NCBI GenBank assembly: GCA_947175035.1
Contig: CAMWLG010000005.1
Span: 1-64,000 of the forward strand
From: an uncultured Lachnospiraceae bacterium
GTDB taxonomy: Bacteria; Bacillota; Clostridia; Lachnospirales; Lachnospiraceae
Length of the DNA: 64,000 bases
Reading direction: 5' to 3'
The position numbers and the translations under genes were made by a program. Under the pieces are notes generated by a model, which worked only from the letters and a program-made list of their open reading frames with translations, searched no databases and had not been told where the DNA came from. Every line of letters starts with the position of its first letter. Position 1 is the first letter of the stretch. This document shows, one piece after another, positions 16,724 through 25,593 of the stretch.

Positions 16724-18019
16724 ATGATAGATATTAAATTTCTGAGAGAGAATCCCGACTTGGTGAAGGAGAATATTAAGAAAAAATTCCAAGATGAAAA
16801 AATTGCCTTGGTGGATGAGGTGATTGCCTTGGACGTGGAGAGCAGGAAGGCAAAGCAGGAGGCGGACGATCTGCGCGCCAATCGCAATAAGATTTCCAAA
16901 GAGATCGGTGCTCTCATGGGACAAGGCAAGAAGGAGGAAGCAGAGGAGAAAAAAGCTCTGGTGGCTGCCGGCGCCAAGCGTCTGGCGGAGCTGGAGGTTT
17001 TGGAGAAGGAGCTTCAGGAAAAGGTCACCAGCATTATGATGAAGATTCCCAACATTATAGATTCTTCTGTGCCTATCGGAAAAGATGACAGTGAGAATGT
17101 GGAGATTCAGAAATATGGTGAGCCGGTGGTGCCTGATTTTCAAGTACCTTATCATGCAGATATTTTGGACAGCATTTGTGGCTTGGATAAGGACGCCGCG
17201 GGACGCACCAGCGGAGAAGGTTTTTATTATCTCATGGGTGACGCAGCCAGAATCCATTCGGCTATGATCAGTTACGCGAGAGATTTTATGATCGACAAGG
17301 GATTTGTATATTGTATCCCGCCCTTTATGATTCGCAGCAGCGTGGTGAATGGTGTGATGAGTTTTGCCGAGATGGAAGCAATGATGTATAAGATTGAGGG
17401 CGAGGACTTATACTTAATCGGTACCTCCGAACACTCCATGATTGGTAAATTTAAGGGTCAGATTGTGGAGGAGAAGAGCCTTCCTATCACCATGACTTCC
17501 TATTCCCCGTGCTTCCGCAAAGAGGTCGGCGCCCATGGCATGGAGGAGCGTGGCGTTTATCGCGTACACCAGTTTGAGAAGCAGGAGATGGTGGTGCTCT
17601 GCAAGCCGGAGGATTCCATGGAATGGTATGACAAGATGTGGTCTTATACGGTGGAATTTTTCCGCAGTCTGGATGTGCCGGTTCGCACATTGGAGTGCTG
17701 CAGCGGCGATCTGGCTGATTTGAAGGTGAAGTCCTGTGATGTGGAGGCATGGAGCCCCAGACAGCAGAAATACTTTGAGGTCGGTTCCTGCTCTACCTTG
17801 GGTGATGCGCAGGCAAGACGTTTGGGCATTCGTACCAAAGGTGAAAATGGTACGTACTATGTGCATACCTTGAATAATACAGTACTTGCAACTCCGAGAG
17901 GATTGATTGCTTTTCTGGAAAACAATGTGAATGAGGATGGGAGCATCAATATTCCGGAGGCACTTCGTCCATATATGGGCGGCAAAGAGAAAATCATGCC
18001 TGCAGGGAAGAATGCGTAA
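16724..18019 (+). CDS. serS: Seryl-tRNA synthetase
   Basis: A class II aminoacyl-tRNA synthetase charging tRNA-Ser. It has 431 residues with the N-terminal coiled-coil arm (about 30-105, EAEEKKALVAAGAKRLAEL) and the catalytic core (motif 2 around YSPCFRKEVGAHGMEERGVY, motif 3 at TPRGLIAFLENN). The start is the ATG at 16724, after AGGAGGAGAAC; an in-frame upstream ATG at 16694 has no such site. The arm spacing and HSMIGKFKGQ type identify a variant common in Clostridia. Confidence 0.95.
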   Translation: MIDIKFLRENPDLVKENIKKKFQDEKIALVDEVIALDVESRKAKQEADDLRANRNKISKEIGALMGQGKKEEAEEKKALVAAGAKRLAELEVLEKELQEKVTSIMMKIPNIIDSSVPIGKDDSENVEIQKYGEPVVPDFQVPYHADILDSICGLDKDAAGRTSGEGFYYLMGDAARIHSAMISYARDFMIDKGFVYCIPPFMIRSSVVNGVMSFAEMEAMMYKIEGEDLYLIGTSEHSMIGKFKGQIVEEKSLPITMTSYSPCFRKEVGAHGMEERGVYRVHQFEKQEMVVLCKPEDSMEWYDKMWSYTVEFFRSLDVPVRTLECCSGDLADLKVKSCDVEAWSPRQQKYFEVGSCSTLGDAQARRLGIRTKGENGTYYVHTLNNTVLATPRGLIAFLENNVNEDGSINIPEALRPYMGGKEKIMPAGKNA

Positions 18020-18053
18020 AGCAAAACGTTGTTGATAGATAAGAGAGAAAAAT

Positions 18054-18773
18054 ATGAAAAAAAATATAAATGAAAAAGTATTGTTATTCGTACCAACTGT
18101 ATTTTTGATTGCAGGGGTTTGTATGTTTATCTGGGGATTCTGCTGGCTGATCTCCACTTTCCAGTTTAAGGCGACAGCTGTGAAGGTTCCCGGGGAAATC
18201 ACCAGAATGGACAGCGCCTATGATGACGACGGCGACGAGCATTATTCCGTCTTTGTATCTTATGAATATAACGGAAAAAAATATGAGGATATACGTATTA
18301 ACTCCTACAGCAGCAGTATGTACATGGGGAAGAAAATGTCCCTGTACTGTGACCCCGAAAATCCGGGGCATGTGGAAGTAGGCTCTATGCTCTTTTTCCC
18401 CTCTGTTTTTTTGCTGATTATGGGTGCTGCTTTTGCGTTAATTGGCGGAGGAGTTACAATTCGCACAATGGTGGTTTCTTTCCAACGCAAGAGAATCAAT
18501 GAACAGGGAATCAGCATCTATGCCACGGTGGAAGAAATTGTATATGACACAAGCGTTGCAGTGAATGGCAGACATCCCTATACGATTATCTGTACATACA
18601 GGGACGACTATAAGGATATTACTTATCGGTTTAAAAGTGAGAACCTTTGGTTTGATCCATCTCCCGTACTCCCTGTAGAAAGCACGATAGAAGTAAAAGT
18701 TGACGCAAACGATTACAGTAAATATTATGTCAATGTGGAAGAAGCGACAAAAAGAATCGTGGATTATACATAA
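18054..18773 (+). CDS. DUF3592-like membrane protein
   Basis: 239 residues with two membrane helices (about 10-35 and 105-135). The extracytoplasmic loop carries the DUF3592 pattern: GEITRMDSAYDDDGDEHYSV, FVSYEYNGKKYEDI, then SLYCDPENPGHVEVGS. A second, similar beta-rich unit follows the second helix (ATVEEIVYDTSVAVNGRHPY ... VEVKVDANDYSKYYVN type). Function unknown. It lies 34 bp after serS and may share its transcript. Confidence 0.75.
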   Translation: MKKNINEKVLLFVPTVFLIAGVCMFIWGFCWLISTFQFKATAVKVPGEITRMDSAYDDDGDEHYSVFVSYEYNGKKYEDIRINSYSSSMYMGKKMSLYCDPENPGHVEVGSMLFFPSVFLLIMGAAFALIGGGVTIRTMVVSFQRKRINEQGISIYATVEEIVYDTSVAVNGRHPYTIICTYRDDYKDITYRFKSENLWFDPSPVLPVESTIEVKVDANDYSKYYVNVEEATKRIVDYT

Positions 18774-18825
18774 TATCAAATCATTAGTATTGATCATAGA
18801 TTTTGAATGAAAGAAGGTGAGATTT

Positions 18826-19713
18826 TTGCATAGATTTATGAGAGCCATCGGTTTCAGTAATTTGAAGGATTATAAACAACTCAAAGAGATTTTGACGGAA
18901 ATTATGATCAATCCGGATTCCAGCGCTTTCACTGTCAACGAGGAAAATACCATGTTGGGAGAATTTCGCAAAAATTTTGCCAATGATATCGGAATTGCCG
19001 TGTGTGGGCAGATGGACTCGGAGGATAAATTTATATTTGATTATTACTTTCCGTACTTGGTGGGGAGCGGTATCACTTCTTATGAGGACGTGTCCGTGGA
19101 ACGTCATGCCGCCACGGATTCTTACGCAGGAGTCTGTGATGACATCAAGGTGGGCATTTCTCTGATTTTTTACCTGAGAAATATGATTCCTTACGTGAAG
19201 GCGCAGTCATTGGGCAGGCTTCCTGTCAGGGGGACTTCTTTGACATTGTCGGCTCTTTCCGTGAAGGGTGTTGTGATGATGCCTATCATGAAGGACGAGA
19301 TGCAGAAGAAGAAGGTCAAAAGGGATTCTGTCAATCGTACCAATCTGCTGGCTGCTGCCAGAAAGGGTGACGAGGATGCCATTGAAACCCTGACTTTAGA
19401 AGATATGGATATGTATACCACCATTTCCCGCAGAATCCAAAAAGAAGATATATTCAGCCTGGTGGACACCTATTTTATGCCCTATGGGGTGGAGTGCGAC
19501 CATTATTCCGTGCTTGGCGAGATCGTGGGGATGCGCCTTGTCACGAATCAACTTACGGGAGAAAAAATTTATATTTTAACAATTTGCTGTAATGAATTGA
19601 CATTTGACGTTAGTATTAATATAATAGACTTGTTTGGGGAGCCACAGGTGGGACGCCGGTTCAAGGGCGTTATCTGGCTGCAGGGATATATTAATTTTCC
19701 GGAGGAACCCTGA
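18826..19713 (+). CDS. DUF3881 family protein
   Basis: 295 residues, a family known to me mainly from Lachnospiraceae, function unknown. Signature stretches are MHRFMRAIGFSNL at the start, DDIKVGISLIFYLRN in the middle and FKGVIWLQGYINF at the end. I take TTG at 18826 as the start because AAGGTGAG is well placed and it gives the usual MHRF beginning; GTG at 18817 is within that site. The product is cytoplasmic. It supports the Lachnospiraceae assignment of the window. Confidence 0.8.
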   Translation: MHRFMRAIGFSNLKDYKQLKEILTEIMINPDSSAFTVNEENTMLGEFRKNFANDIGIAVCGQMDSEDKFIFDYYFPYLVGSGITSYEDVSVERHAATDSYAGVCDDIKVGISLIFYLRNMIPYVKAQSLGRLPVRGTSLTLSALSVKGVVMMPIMKDEMQKKKVKRDSVNRTNLLAAARKGDEDAIETLTLEDMDMYTTISRRIQKEDIFSLVDTYFMPYGVECDHYSVLGEIVGMRLVTNQLTGEKIYILTICCNELTFDVSINIIDLFGEPQVGRRFKGVIWLQGYINFPEEP

Positions 19714-19744
19714 TCACGTTCGTCTTGTGACAATTTCTAAATAT

Positions 19745-19816
19745 GTTCCCTTAGTTAAATGGATATAACAGACCCCTCCTAAGGGTCAGTTGAGGGTTCG
19801 ATTCCCCCAGGGAACG
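19745..19816 (+). tRNA. tRNA-Arg (anticodon CCT)
   Basis: The acceptor GTTCCCT pairs with AGGGAAC, with discriminator G at 19816. The D arm, the anticodon stem GACCC/GGGTC with loop CTCCTAA (anticodon CCT) and the T arm GGGTTCGATTCCCCC are all present. It is 72 nt and CCA is not encoded. It decodes the AGG arginine codon. Confidence 0.93.
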
Positions 19817-19835
19817 TTTGAATTAAAGAGCACGG

Positions 19836-19869
19836 AAATGCCGTAATCTTAAAAGGTTGCGGCATTTTT
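19836..19869 (+). terminator. Terminator of tRNA-Arg
   Basis: Stem AAATGCCGTAA (19836-19846) with TTGCGGCATTT (19857-19867), one G-T pair, then T residues to 19869. It lies 20 nt after the tRNA. Confidence 0.8.
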
Positions 19870-19933
19870 AAAATATATGGTGTTTTATGACAAAGAAAAA
19901 GCCGAATCAGATGAATGATAAAACGGAGAAATA

Positions 19934-21664
19934 ATGATGAGCAAGTCAAAGACAAAAGACATAAAGAAAAACAGGATTTACCACATTACTTATGCCGTTA
20001 TGATTACATTTATTTTAACCATGGTCGTAAGTGCGGCAGTAGTAAATCGGGGGAAGTCTCCGGCGGAGCAGCTTTCTGAAGGCAATATTGCCTTCGGTGA
20101 AGGGTGGTATCTGGAGGATGGCAGTGCGGCGGATGTCAGCCATTTGAATAAAATTTCTTCTGTGACGCCCTATCAGGAACAGAGCGTCTATCACAGGCTG
20201 CCAGATGATCTGGAAGAAGGGATTTCCTTTTGCTTCCGTGCAAAAAACATTGATTATCAGGTGTATGTGGACGGAGAGCTGCGCTATGAGCCAATGCGTC
20301 GGGAGAGCATTGTTTATAATAAGTCCTTTGGAAATAGGTGGAATTATGTTCCGCTTTACAGCAGTGACAGTGGAAAAATTGTGGAAGTGTGTTTTCATAC
20401 CGTGTATGAGGGCGGCCGGGCATGCATAGACAATCTTTGTCTGGGATCTGCAGCCGGGGAGATTGTTACCACATTTACAGAAAAGGCAGTGGCTTTTTCT
20501 ACCTGCCTGCTTATACTGTTTGTCGGGCTGCTGTTGATTGTGGCGGATATTCCTGCCAATCTGCAGATGCATAAAAATCATGAGCTGCTTTATCTTGGTC
20601 TGTTTGCCATAGGCATTGCGCTCTGGTGTCTGGCGGAGACAAGTCTGCTGCAGTTTTACACGGATGACAGCAGGCTGATTCAGCTTCTGTCCTGTTGTTC
20701 CCTGATGATAATTCCTATTCCGCTGGTGCTTTATCTGGATGCAGCTTTTGGTTTTAAAAGGAAGATGGTTGTCCCGGTAATCTGTGGATTGTCCGCAGCG
20801 GAATTTTTCATTTGTACTGTTTTGCATTTCACAGGGGTGAAGGACTACCACGAGACACTGACTTTGTGCCATGTGATGCTGGCGGTTTCGGCATTTTTAC
20901 TGTTGTATTCTATTTTAAAAAACACATTTCGAAAAGGAAAAAGCAAGATCAGGAATGTCTATAAAATATTGCGTACCATTGGATTCATGGGGCTTAGTTT
21001 TGCCGCGGCGATAGATATTATAAGATATTATCGGGGTCGCACCAGCGACAATGCTATGTTTGTGCGCATTGGTCTGTTGATTTTCATATTGTGCTATGGA
21101 AGCTCCAGTCTGGAGAAAATGATAAATGCGGTAAAGCTTGGGGTGCAGTCAGAATTTGTCAGCCAGCTTGCCTATAGGGACGGTCTGACGGGCATTGGTA
21201 ACCGGACGGCTTTTCAGGAGCGGCTGGTGGAACTGGAGAAAGAAAAGAAGCAGCTTCCCGGAATTGCTATTATCATGTTCGATGTAAATGACTTGAAGTT
21301 GATCAACGACAATCAGGGACATCAAAAGGGAGACCAGTTGCTGATGTGCAGCGCGGAAATCATCAAAACCGCGGTGGATTCGGTGATGGGTACTTGCTAT
21401 AGGATTGGCGGCGATGAGTTCGCATGCATCTTAAGCGGAGAGGATGTGGATGAACGCTGTGAAAAAGCGATTGTCTGTTTCAAAAAAAACATGGACGATT
21501 ATAACTCTGTGGAAGGACAGCCCTTCCGCATCAGTATCGCCAGCGGTTATGCGGTCTATGACAAGCTTCAGGAGAAAGAAATGTTGATGGATGTATATCA
21601 GCAGGCGGATGTCCGCATGTATGAAAATAAAAAACAGATCAAAGCAGGACATCAGATACGCTGA
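19934..21664 (+). CDS. Membrane-bound diguanylate cyclase (GGDEF)
   Basis: A 576-residue sensor enzyme predicted to make cyclic di-GMP from GTP. One N-terminal helix (about 18-38) leads to an extracytoplasmic beta domain of about 150 residues resembling the 7TMR-DISM sensor type. It is followed by seven hydrophobic segments (about 180-390) and a C-terminal GGDEF domain (RDGLTGIGNRTAFQERL to the end). The active site is intact as YRIGGDEFACIL. No RxxD inhibitory site is seen five residues before it. GGAG lies at 19925-19928 before ATG 19934. It is monocistronic. Confidence 0.9.
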   Translation: MMSKSKTKDIKKNRIYHITYAVMITFILTMVVSAAVVNRGKSPAEQLSEGNIAFGEGWYLEDGSAADVSHLNKISSVTPYQEQSVYHRLPDDLEEGISFCFRAKNIDYQVYVDGELRYEPMRRESIVYNKSFGNRWNYVPLYSSDSGKIVEVCFHTVYEGGRACIDNLCLGSAAGEIVTTFTEKAVAFSTCLLILFVGLLLIVADIPANLQMHKNHELLYLGLFAIGIALWCLAETSLLQFYTDDSRLIQLLSCCSLMIIPIPLVLYLDAAFGFKRKMVVPVICGLSAAEFFICTVLHFTGVKDYHETLTLCHVMLAVSAFLLLYSILKNTFRKGKSKIRNVYKILRTIGFMGLSFAAAIDIIRYYRGRTSDNAMFVRIGLLIFILCYGSSSLEKMINAVKLGVQSEFVSQLAYRDGLTGIGNRTAFQERLVELEKEKKQLPGIAIIMFDVNDLKLINDNQGHQKGDQLLMCSAEIIKTAVDSVMGTCYRIGGDEFACILSGEDVDERCEKAIVCFKKNMDDYNSVEGQPFRISIASGYAVYDKLQEKEMLMDVYQQADVRMYENKKQIKAGHQIR

Positions 21665-21787
21665 TCATAATCTTGACTAATAAAAAACGATTTTCCACCA
21701 AATATTACCTTATGGAAATTTTTTTATAAGGGCATAATAAGAACACAGAAAAACATTTATGTGTAGAAAATATTTGGGGGGATAGAA

Positions 21788-22582
21788 ATGAAAAAGACAG
21801 TATTGATGGCAATTATTCCAGTGTTTATAATCACATCCACATTAATGGGGAAGACAATGGCAGGGCCGCTTGCCACATGGTCGGCGGTGGATTGGGGCAC
21901 GGTGGACAGTGAGATAGATGACAGATTGAACAGCATGTCGGGAAAGGGCAGAAGTGCCAACGAGAATTTGGATGTGTCCACAGGAGTCAGCATGGAGATC
22001 CCTGCTGATACGCTCAGAAAAGTGGCGGGAAAAAACTTGACATTGGCTTTTCACACTGGAGAGGGAATCGCCATCAGTACATCCGGCAAAGAGCTTAAGT
22101 CAGTGGAGCGTGACTTAAATATTATGATCACTGACGGGGAGGAAACAGCGCTCAAGGATGCCTGTCAAAGAATTGTGGAAGGTGCGCTTTACAGCAAAAT
22201 GTTCGCCATGGAGGAAAAAGCGGCCTATGACATTCACTTGAACATTCATTTCAGCGTGGGTCAGGAATATGCTGGGAAATATGCCAATCTGTACCATTAT
22301 GATGAACAGAAGGAACAGATGGTGTGCGATGGTTCTTTCGTGGTCACGGACGGGGGAATGGCAATGTTTTCTCTGAGCCGTGGGGATGAATATTTATTGA
22401 CAGTGACAGAAAACCTGCCTGTAGGGGGGAAACTTGGGTATACCGTGGTAAGCGGCGACAATCTTTCCAAAATCGCGGCCAGGAACAAAGTCAGCGTGAA
22501 AGAGATTTTAGCGGCGAATCCCAAGATTGAGAATGCTGACATGATTTTTGCAGGTCAGAAAATCACTATTATGAAGATGTAA
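21788..22582 (+). CDS. Secreted protein with C-terminal LysM domain
   Basis: 264 residues with an N-terminal signal peptide (MKKTVLMAIIPVFIITSTLM). The middle contains a beta-rich unknown domain (DVSTGVSMEIPADTLRKVAG, then VVTDGGMAMFSLSRGDEYLL). A LysM domain at about 218-264 (YTVVSGDNLSKIAARNKVSV ... GQKITIMKM) should bind peptidoglycan. GGGGGG sits just before the ATG. The middle region resembles extracellular domains seen beside GGDEF or adhesion genes, but I cannot name it. It is probably exported and wall-attached. Confidence 0.8.
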   Translation: MKKTVLMAIIPVFIITSTLMGKTMAGPLATWSAVDWGTVDSEIDDRLNSMSGKGRSANENLDVSTGVSMEIPADTLRKVAGKNLTLAFHTGEGIAISTSGKELKSVERDLNIMITDGEETALKDACQRIVEGALYSKMFAMEEKAAYDIHLNIHFSVGQEYAGKYANLYHYDEQKEQMVCDGSFVVTDGGMAMFSLSRGDEYLLTVTENLPVGGKLGYTVVSGDNLSKIAARNKVSVKEILAANPKIENADMIFAGQKITIMKM

Positions 22583-22613
22583 GAGAAATTGAGTATAAAA
22601 TATACAAAATTGA

Positions 22614-22656
22614 TGCTGTCGCTTTCAACGGTTGAAAAATCGTGAAGCGGCAGCCT
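22614..22656. terminator. Hairpin between convergent genes
   Basis: GCTGTCGCTTTCA (22615-22627) pairs with TGAAGCGGCAGC (22643-22654) with one G-T pair and one bulge. It separates the LysM gene from the convergent lipoprotein gene. The T-run is poor on both sides, so termination strength is doubtful. Confidence 0.45.
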
Positions 22657-22678
22657 CAAACTTGTATCATGGATTTTT

Positions 22679-24802
22679 CTACTCGCTCAAAATAAGTTGT
22701 ACCCTGATCTGTATGATATGTGCCACATCCCAGGCATCCTTATCCCCTGCAAAATAAGGAGCCGTTTCCTCCTGTACCACTGATTGGATATAGGGATCAA
22801 TCATGCCGTTGCGCAGGTTTCCGTTATAGAGGATATCTTCCAGAATCTTTATTTCAGTGTCCGTTATTGTCAGTGTATTCTCTCCGGCTCTTACCTTCAT
22901 CCCCTTTGACTCCTCCGCCAAATCCTTTAGGATTGAACTGCGCACCGGAAACCCAGGCTCAACAATACCACTATACTTCTGATTCGATTCCTGCAACAGG
23001 CTTTCTATAAATTTCCAAGCTCCTTCCTTTCGGCTGCTTCCAGAATAGATGGCACAGCTGTCGGAACATGCCATGACCTCATAGACCTGCCCGGAAAGCG
23101 TAGGGTATCCATAGACGGGATACTCCCTGCCATACACGTCCACATAGTATAAATAGGTAGCAAACCATCCCCCAAACCGTACTTCCTGGCATAAGGTATG
23201 ATATCTCTTTTCCTCCGAAGTCCATTCGTCTGCATCCGACCAATCTGCCTCCGCATATTCCCTGCATAGCTCCAGCATGCCCACAAATTCCTCCGTCTCG
23301 AAGAAGGCCTTCCTCTGTTCCCAATCAATCAATTCCTCTTGTCTGCCACTCAACAGATGAGACAGCAGTATTTCCGGATTCCCGGGCTGGCCTTCGAACA
23401 GAATCTTCTCCCACTCATTTTGCTCAACCAGCTTCAGAAAGGTTTCCATGTTCCACTCTTCCAATGCAATCTTATATTCCGGATGTATTGCGACTCCCCT
23501 CAGCTGAACCTGTGGCGTAAAAAGATACAACCCATCGTCTATCCGGAAGGCATCCAGAATATTCCATATGATGTCATCCCTGTACTGCGACTGTTCCAGA
23601 TAAGGTGACAAATCCTCCAAATAACCGTTTTTCGCATAGGATTCATAATATTCAGAATATGTCATGTCTATGATATCCGGTCCGTTCCCAGCCGCCATGT
23701 CCGTGTGCAGCCGGTCGATATTATTGTCATAGTTTTTGATTGTCACATAATAGTCCTGATTGGTCTGATTAAATGTAGTAATGGCTCTCCATATGCTGGA
23801 AGTCTCCCCATTGTTCACGCCTCCCACCATTCCGTATACGAGCTCCGTTTTCTGCTCCCGGGATGTGTCTCTTCTGCTTAACAGATTGTAACGCAAACCA
23901 TCTCCGTTTCCGACAGTTCCAAACAGCCGCAATATCTCTTCGTTTTCGTCATAATACCCTGCCAGAACGGAAGACACCCCCAGCTTCAATGTGTCAGTCC
24001 TTGCCAGCAGATTGCCTGATGCCCTGTCCAGAAAAAGAATTTCCTTGTCCGTTGCCAGACACAGCGTTTCCCCGTTGCCGGTCCGGATACCATGGGTTCT
24101 TTGGGCCCCTTGGACGGATGCTGCAGACATCCACTTCTTCTCCACCCCGTTTTCCGCCAATTCATACAAAGCAACCCCATCAGAATCCGCCGTTACGCAT
24201 TCTACCTGTCCGTCGCCGTTTTCCTCCCAAAGGCAGACATTTCCCTGCAATTCCCAGACAACATCCTCCTGTCCTTCTTCGCCAAAGCGAGTCACCCTAT
24301 TCCCGCTCACAAGGTATATATTTTCACTGCCATCCACAAAAAAGCTGCTTCCCATAATGGCATAATCTTCCCAATTTTCCAACCTGGCAGACATAAGAAC
24401 ACTCCATGTCCCATCCGTGCAGTATTTACGGATTTCAAGAGAGTCATTCTCCCGATTCCTAATCTCTGCATACAACGTCCCTCTATATTGTGCAATGCTT
24501 ATCAGGTCATATTTTCCGTCTTCCGACTGCCACTCAATATGCTCCCTGTCTCCCATTCCTGATGTCTGCAATGTCCATTTATGGATGGGGTCATTTTTCG
24601 TAGCAGTGATAGCCCATGCACTGTCCGCATCACAAACCACCTGCACAATCGACCCAAGTTCCTGTTCCTGCAAATAATCCATGCCAAAGGTCTTTTCGGG
24701 AATCTCAACATTCTCTTTTTTTCCACAGGCAGATAGTATCCCTGCAAGAAAAAGAATAAACAGCCACAGCAAAAAAGTTTTGGAGTCAGCCTGTTTTCGC
24801 AT
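22679..24802 (-). CDS. Orphan extracellular solute-binding lipoprotein
   Basis: A 707-residue lipoprotein: signal FLLWLFILFLAGILSAC with lipobox LSAC, Cys at about residue 26. Residues about 50-310 look like a beta-propeller-type region with repeated short strands (SLEIRKYCTDGTWSVLM, ENIYLVSGNRVTRFGEE). Residues about 320-705 match a family 1 extracellular solute-binding fold (WRAITTFNQTNQDYYVTIKN, GPDIIDMTYSEYYESYAKNG, YLEDLSPYL, SGSSRKEGAWKFIESLL). No permease or ATPase gene is near, so transport is unproven; a sensing role is possible. It is oriented away from the sigma factor gene. Confidence 0.8.
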   Translation of the reverse strand: MRKQADSKTFLLWLFILFLAGILSACGKKENVEIPEKTFGMDYLQEQELGSIVQVVCDADSAWAITATKNDPIHKWTLQTSGMGDREHIEWQSEDGKYDLISIAQYRGTLYAEIRNRENDSLEIRKYCTDGTWSVLMSARLENWEDYAIMGSSFFVDGSENIYLVSGNRVTRFGEEGQEDVVWELQGNVCLWEENGDGQVECVTADSDGVALYELAENGVEKKWMSAASVQGAQRTHGIRTGNGETLCLATDKEILFLDRASGNLLARTDTLKLGVSSVLAGYYDENEEILRLFGTVGNGDGLRYNLLSRRDTSREQKTELVYGMVGGVNNGETSSIWRAITTFNQTNQDYYVTIKNYDNNIDRLHTDMAAGNGPDIIDMTYSEYYESYAKNGYLEDLSPYLEQSQYRDDIIWNILDAFRIDDGLYLFTPQVQLRGVAIHPEYKIALEEWNMETFLKLVEQNEWEKILFEGQPGNPEILLSHLLSGRQEELIDWEQRKAFFETEEFVGMLELCREYAEADWSDADEWTSEEKRYHTLCQEVRFGGWFATYLYYVDVYGREYPVYGYPTLSGQVYEVMACSDSCAIYSGSSRKEGAWKFIESLLQESNQKYSGIVEPGFPVRSSILKDLAEESKGMKVRAGENTLTITDTEIKILEDILYNGNLRNGMIDPYIQSVVQEETAPYFAGDKDAWDVAHIIQIRVQLILSE

Positions 24803-25071
24803 TCGTTTTTCTCCTTCTTACTAAATTCTATGTCCAGAAACAGAATGTCCAGATGACCATCCTGAGCCAGATAGTTTTTCAGTTCTTCTCCTGTATACCA
24901 TATCTGTATATTAAATTACGCTTTCTTTTCTTCTGCGCTAATAATACATGATTCATGTTTACATTTCAACTCCGCTTTTAAATTAAATGGGAATGTCCCT
25001 TTTTAGAAAAAATGTCTCTTTTTTTATATTATAATCGTTATATATATAGAAAGGTATGGTGCGCAGGTACA

Positions 25072-25593
25072 ATGAATTTGATAAAACGGATTGCGGCTGG
25101 CGATAAAGAAGCCTTGGAAAAACTATATTTGCTATATAAGACGAAGGTATTCCGCGTGGCGCTTGCTATATTGGACGATTGCTTTCTTGCGGAGGATGTG
25201 GTGCAAGAGACTTTTATCAAGATACAACAGGGTGCGGAAGCCTTTCATTTCAAGGACAGTGAAGGCGCGTGGATCATGACAATAGCCAGAAATACCGCTA
25301 TAGATATCTTACGAAAACAAAGAAGGGAGATCGTTCATGAAGAGGTTGAAGAAATGGTAGATCATGCTGACACATCTGCTAGTCCCATAGATCAAAATGA
25401 AAATGAGGGATTTTTAGAGCTGATCAGGAAATTGAATGAGTCGGAACAACAAATTGTGAGCCTGCATTTGATAGGAGAGTTAAAACATCGTGAAATTGCC
25501 CGTATTTTGGATATGAATGTCAGTGCTGTCAAGAAAAGATATCGCAGAGCAATCAAGAAAATAGAACGGGAAATGGAGGAACAACATGAATAA
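25072..25593 (+). CDS. ECF-type RNA polymerase sigma factor
   Basis: A 173-residue extracytoplasmic-function sigma factor. Region 2 is DDCFLAEDVVQETFIKIQQG with AWIMTIARNTAIDILRKQRR, and region 4 is LIGELKHREIARILDMNVSA with VKKRYRRAIKKIERE. The start at 25072 gives MNLIKRIAAGDKEALEKLY, the usual ECF beginning; 20 more in-frame upstream codons lack family similarity. The stop overlaps the start of the next gene by 8 bp, typical of sigma/anti-sigma pairs. Confidence 0.9.
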   Translation: MNLIKRIAAGDKEALEKLYLLYKTKVFRVALAILDDCFLAEDVVQETFIKIQQGAEAFHFKDSEGAWIMTIARNTAIDILRKQRREIVHEEVEEMVDHADTSASPIDQNENEGFLELIRKLNESEQQIVSLHLIGELKHREIARILDMNVSAVKKRYRRAIKKIEREMEEQHE

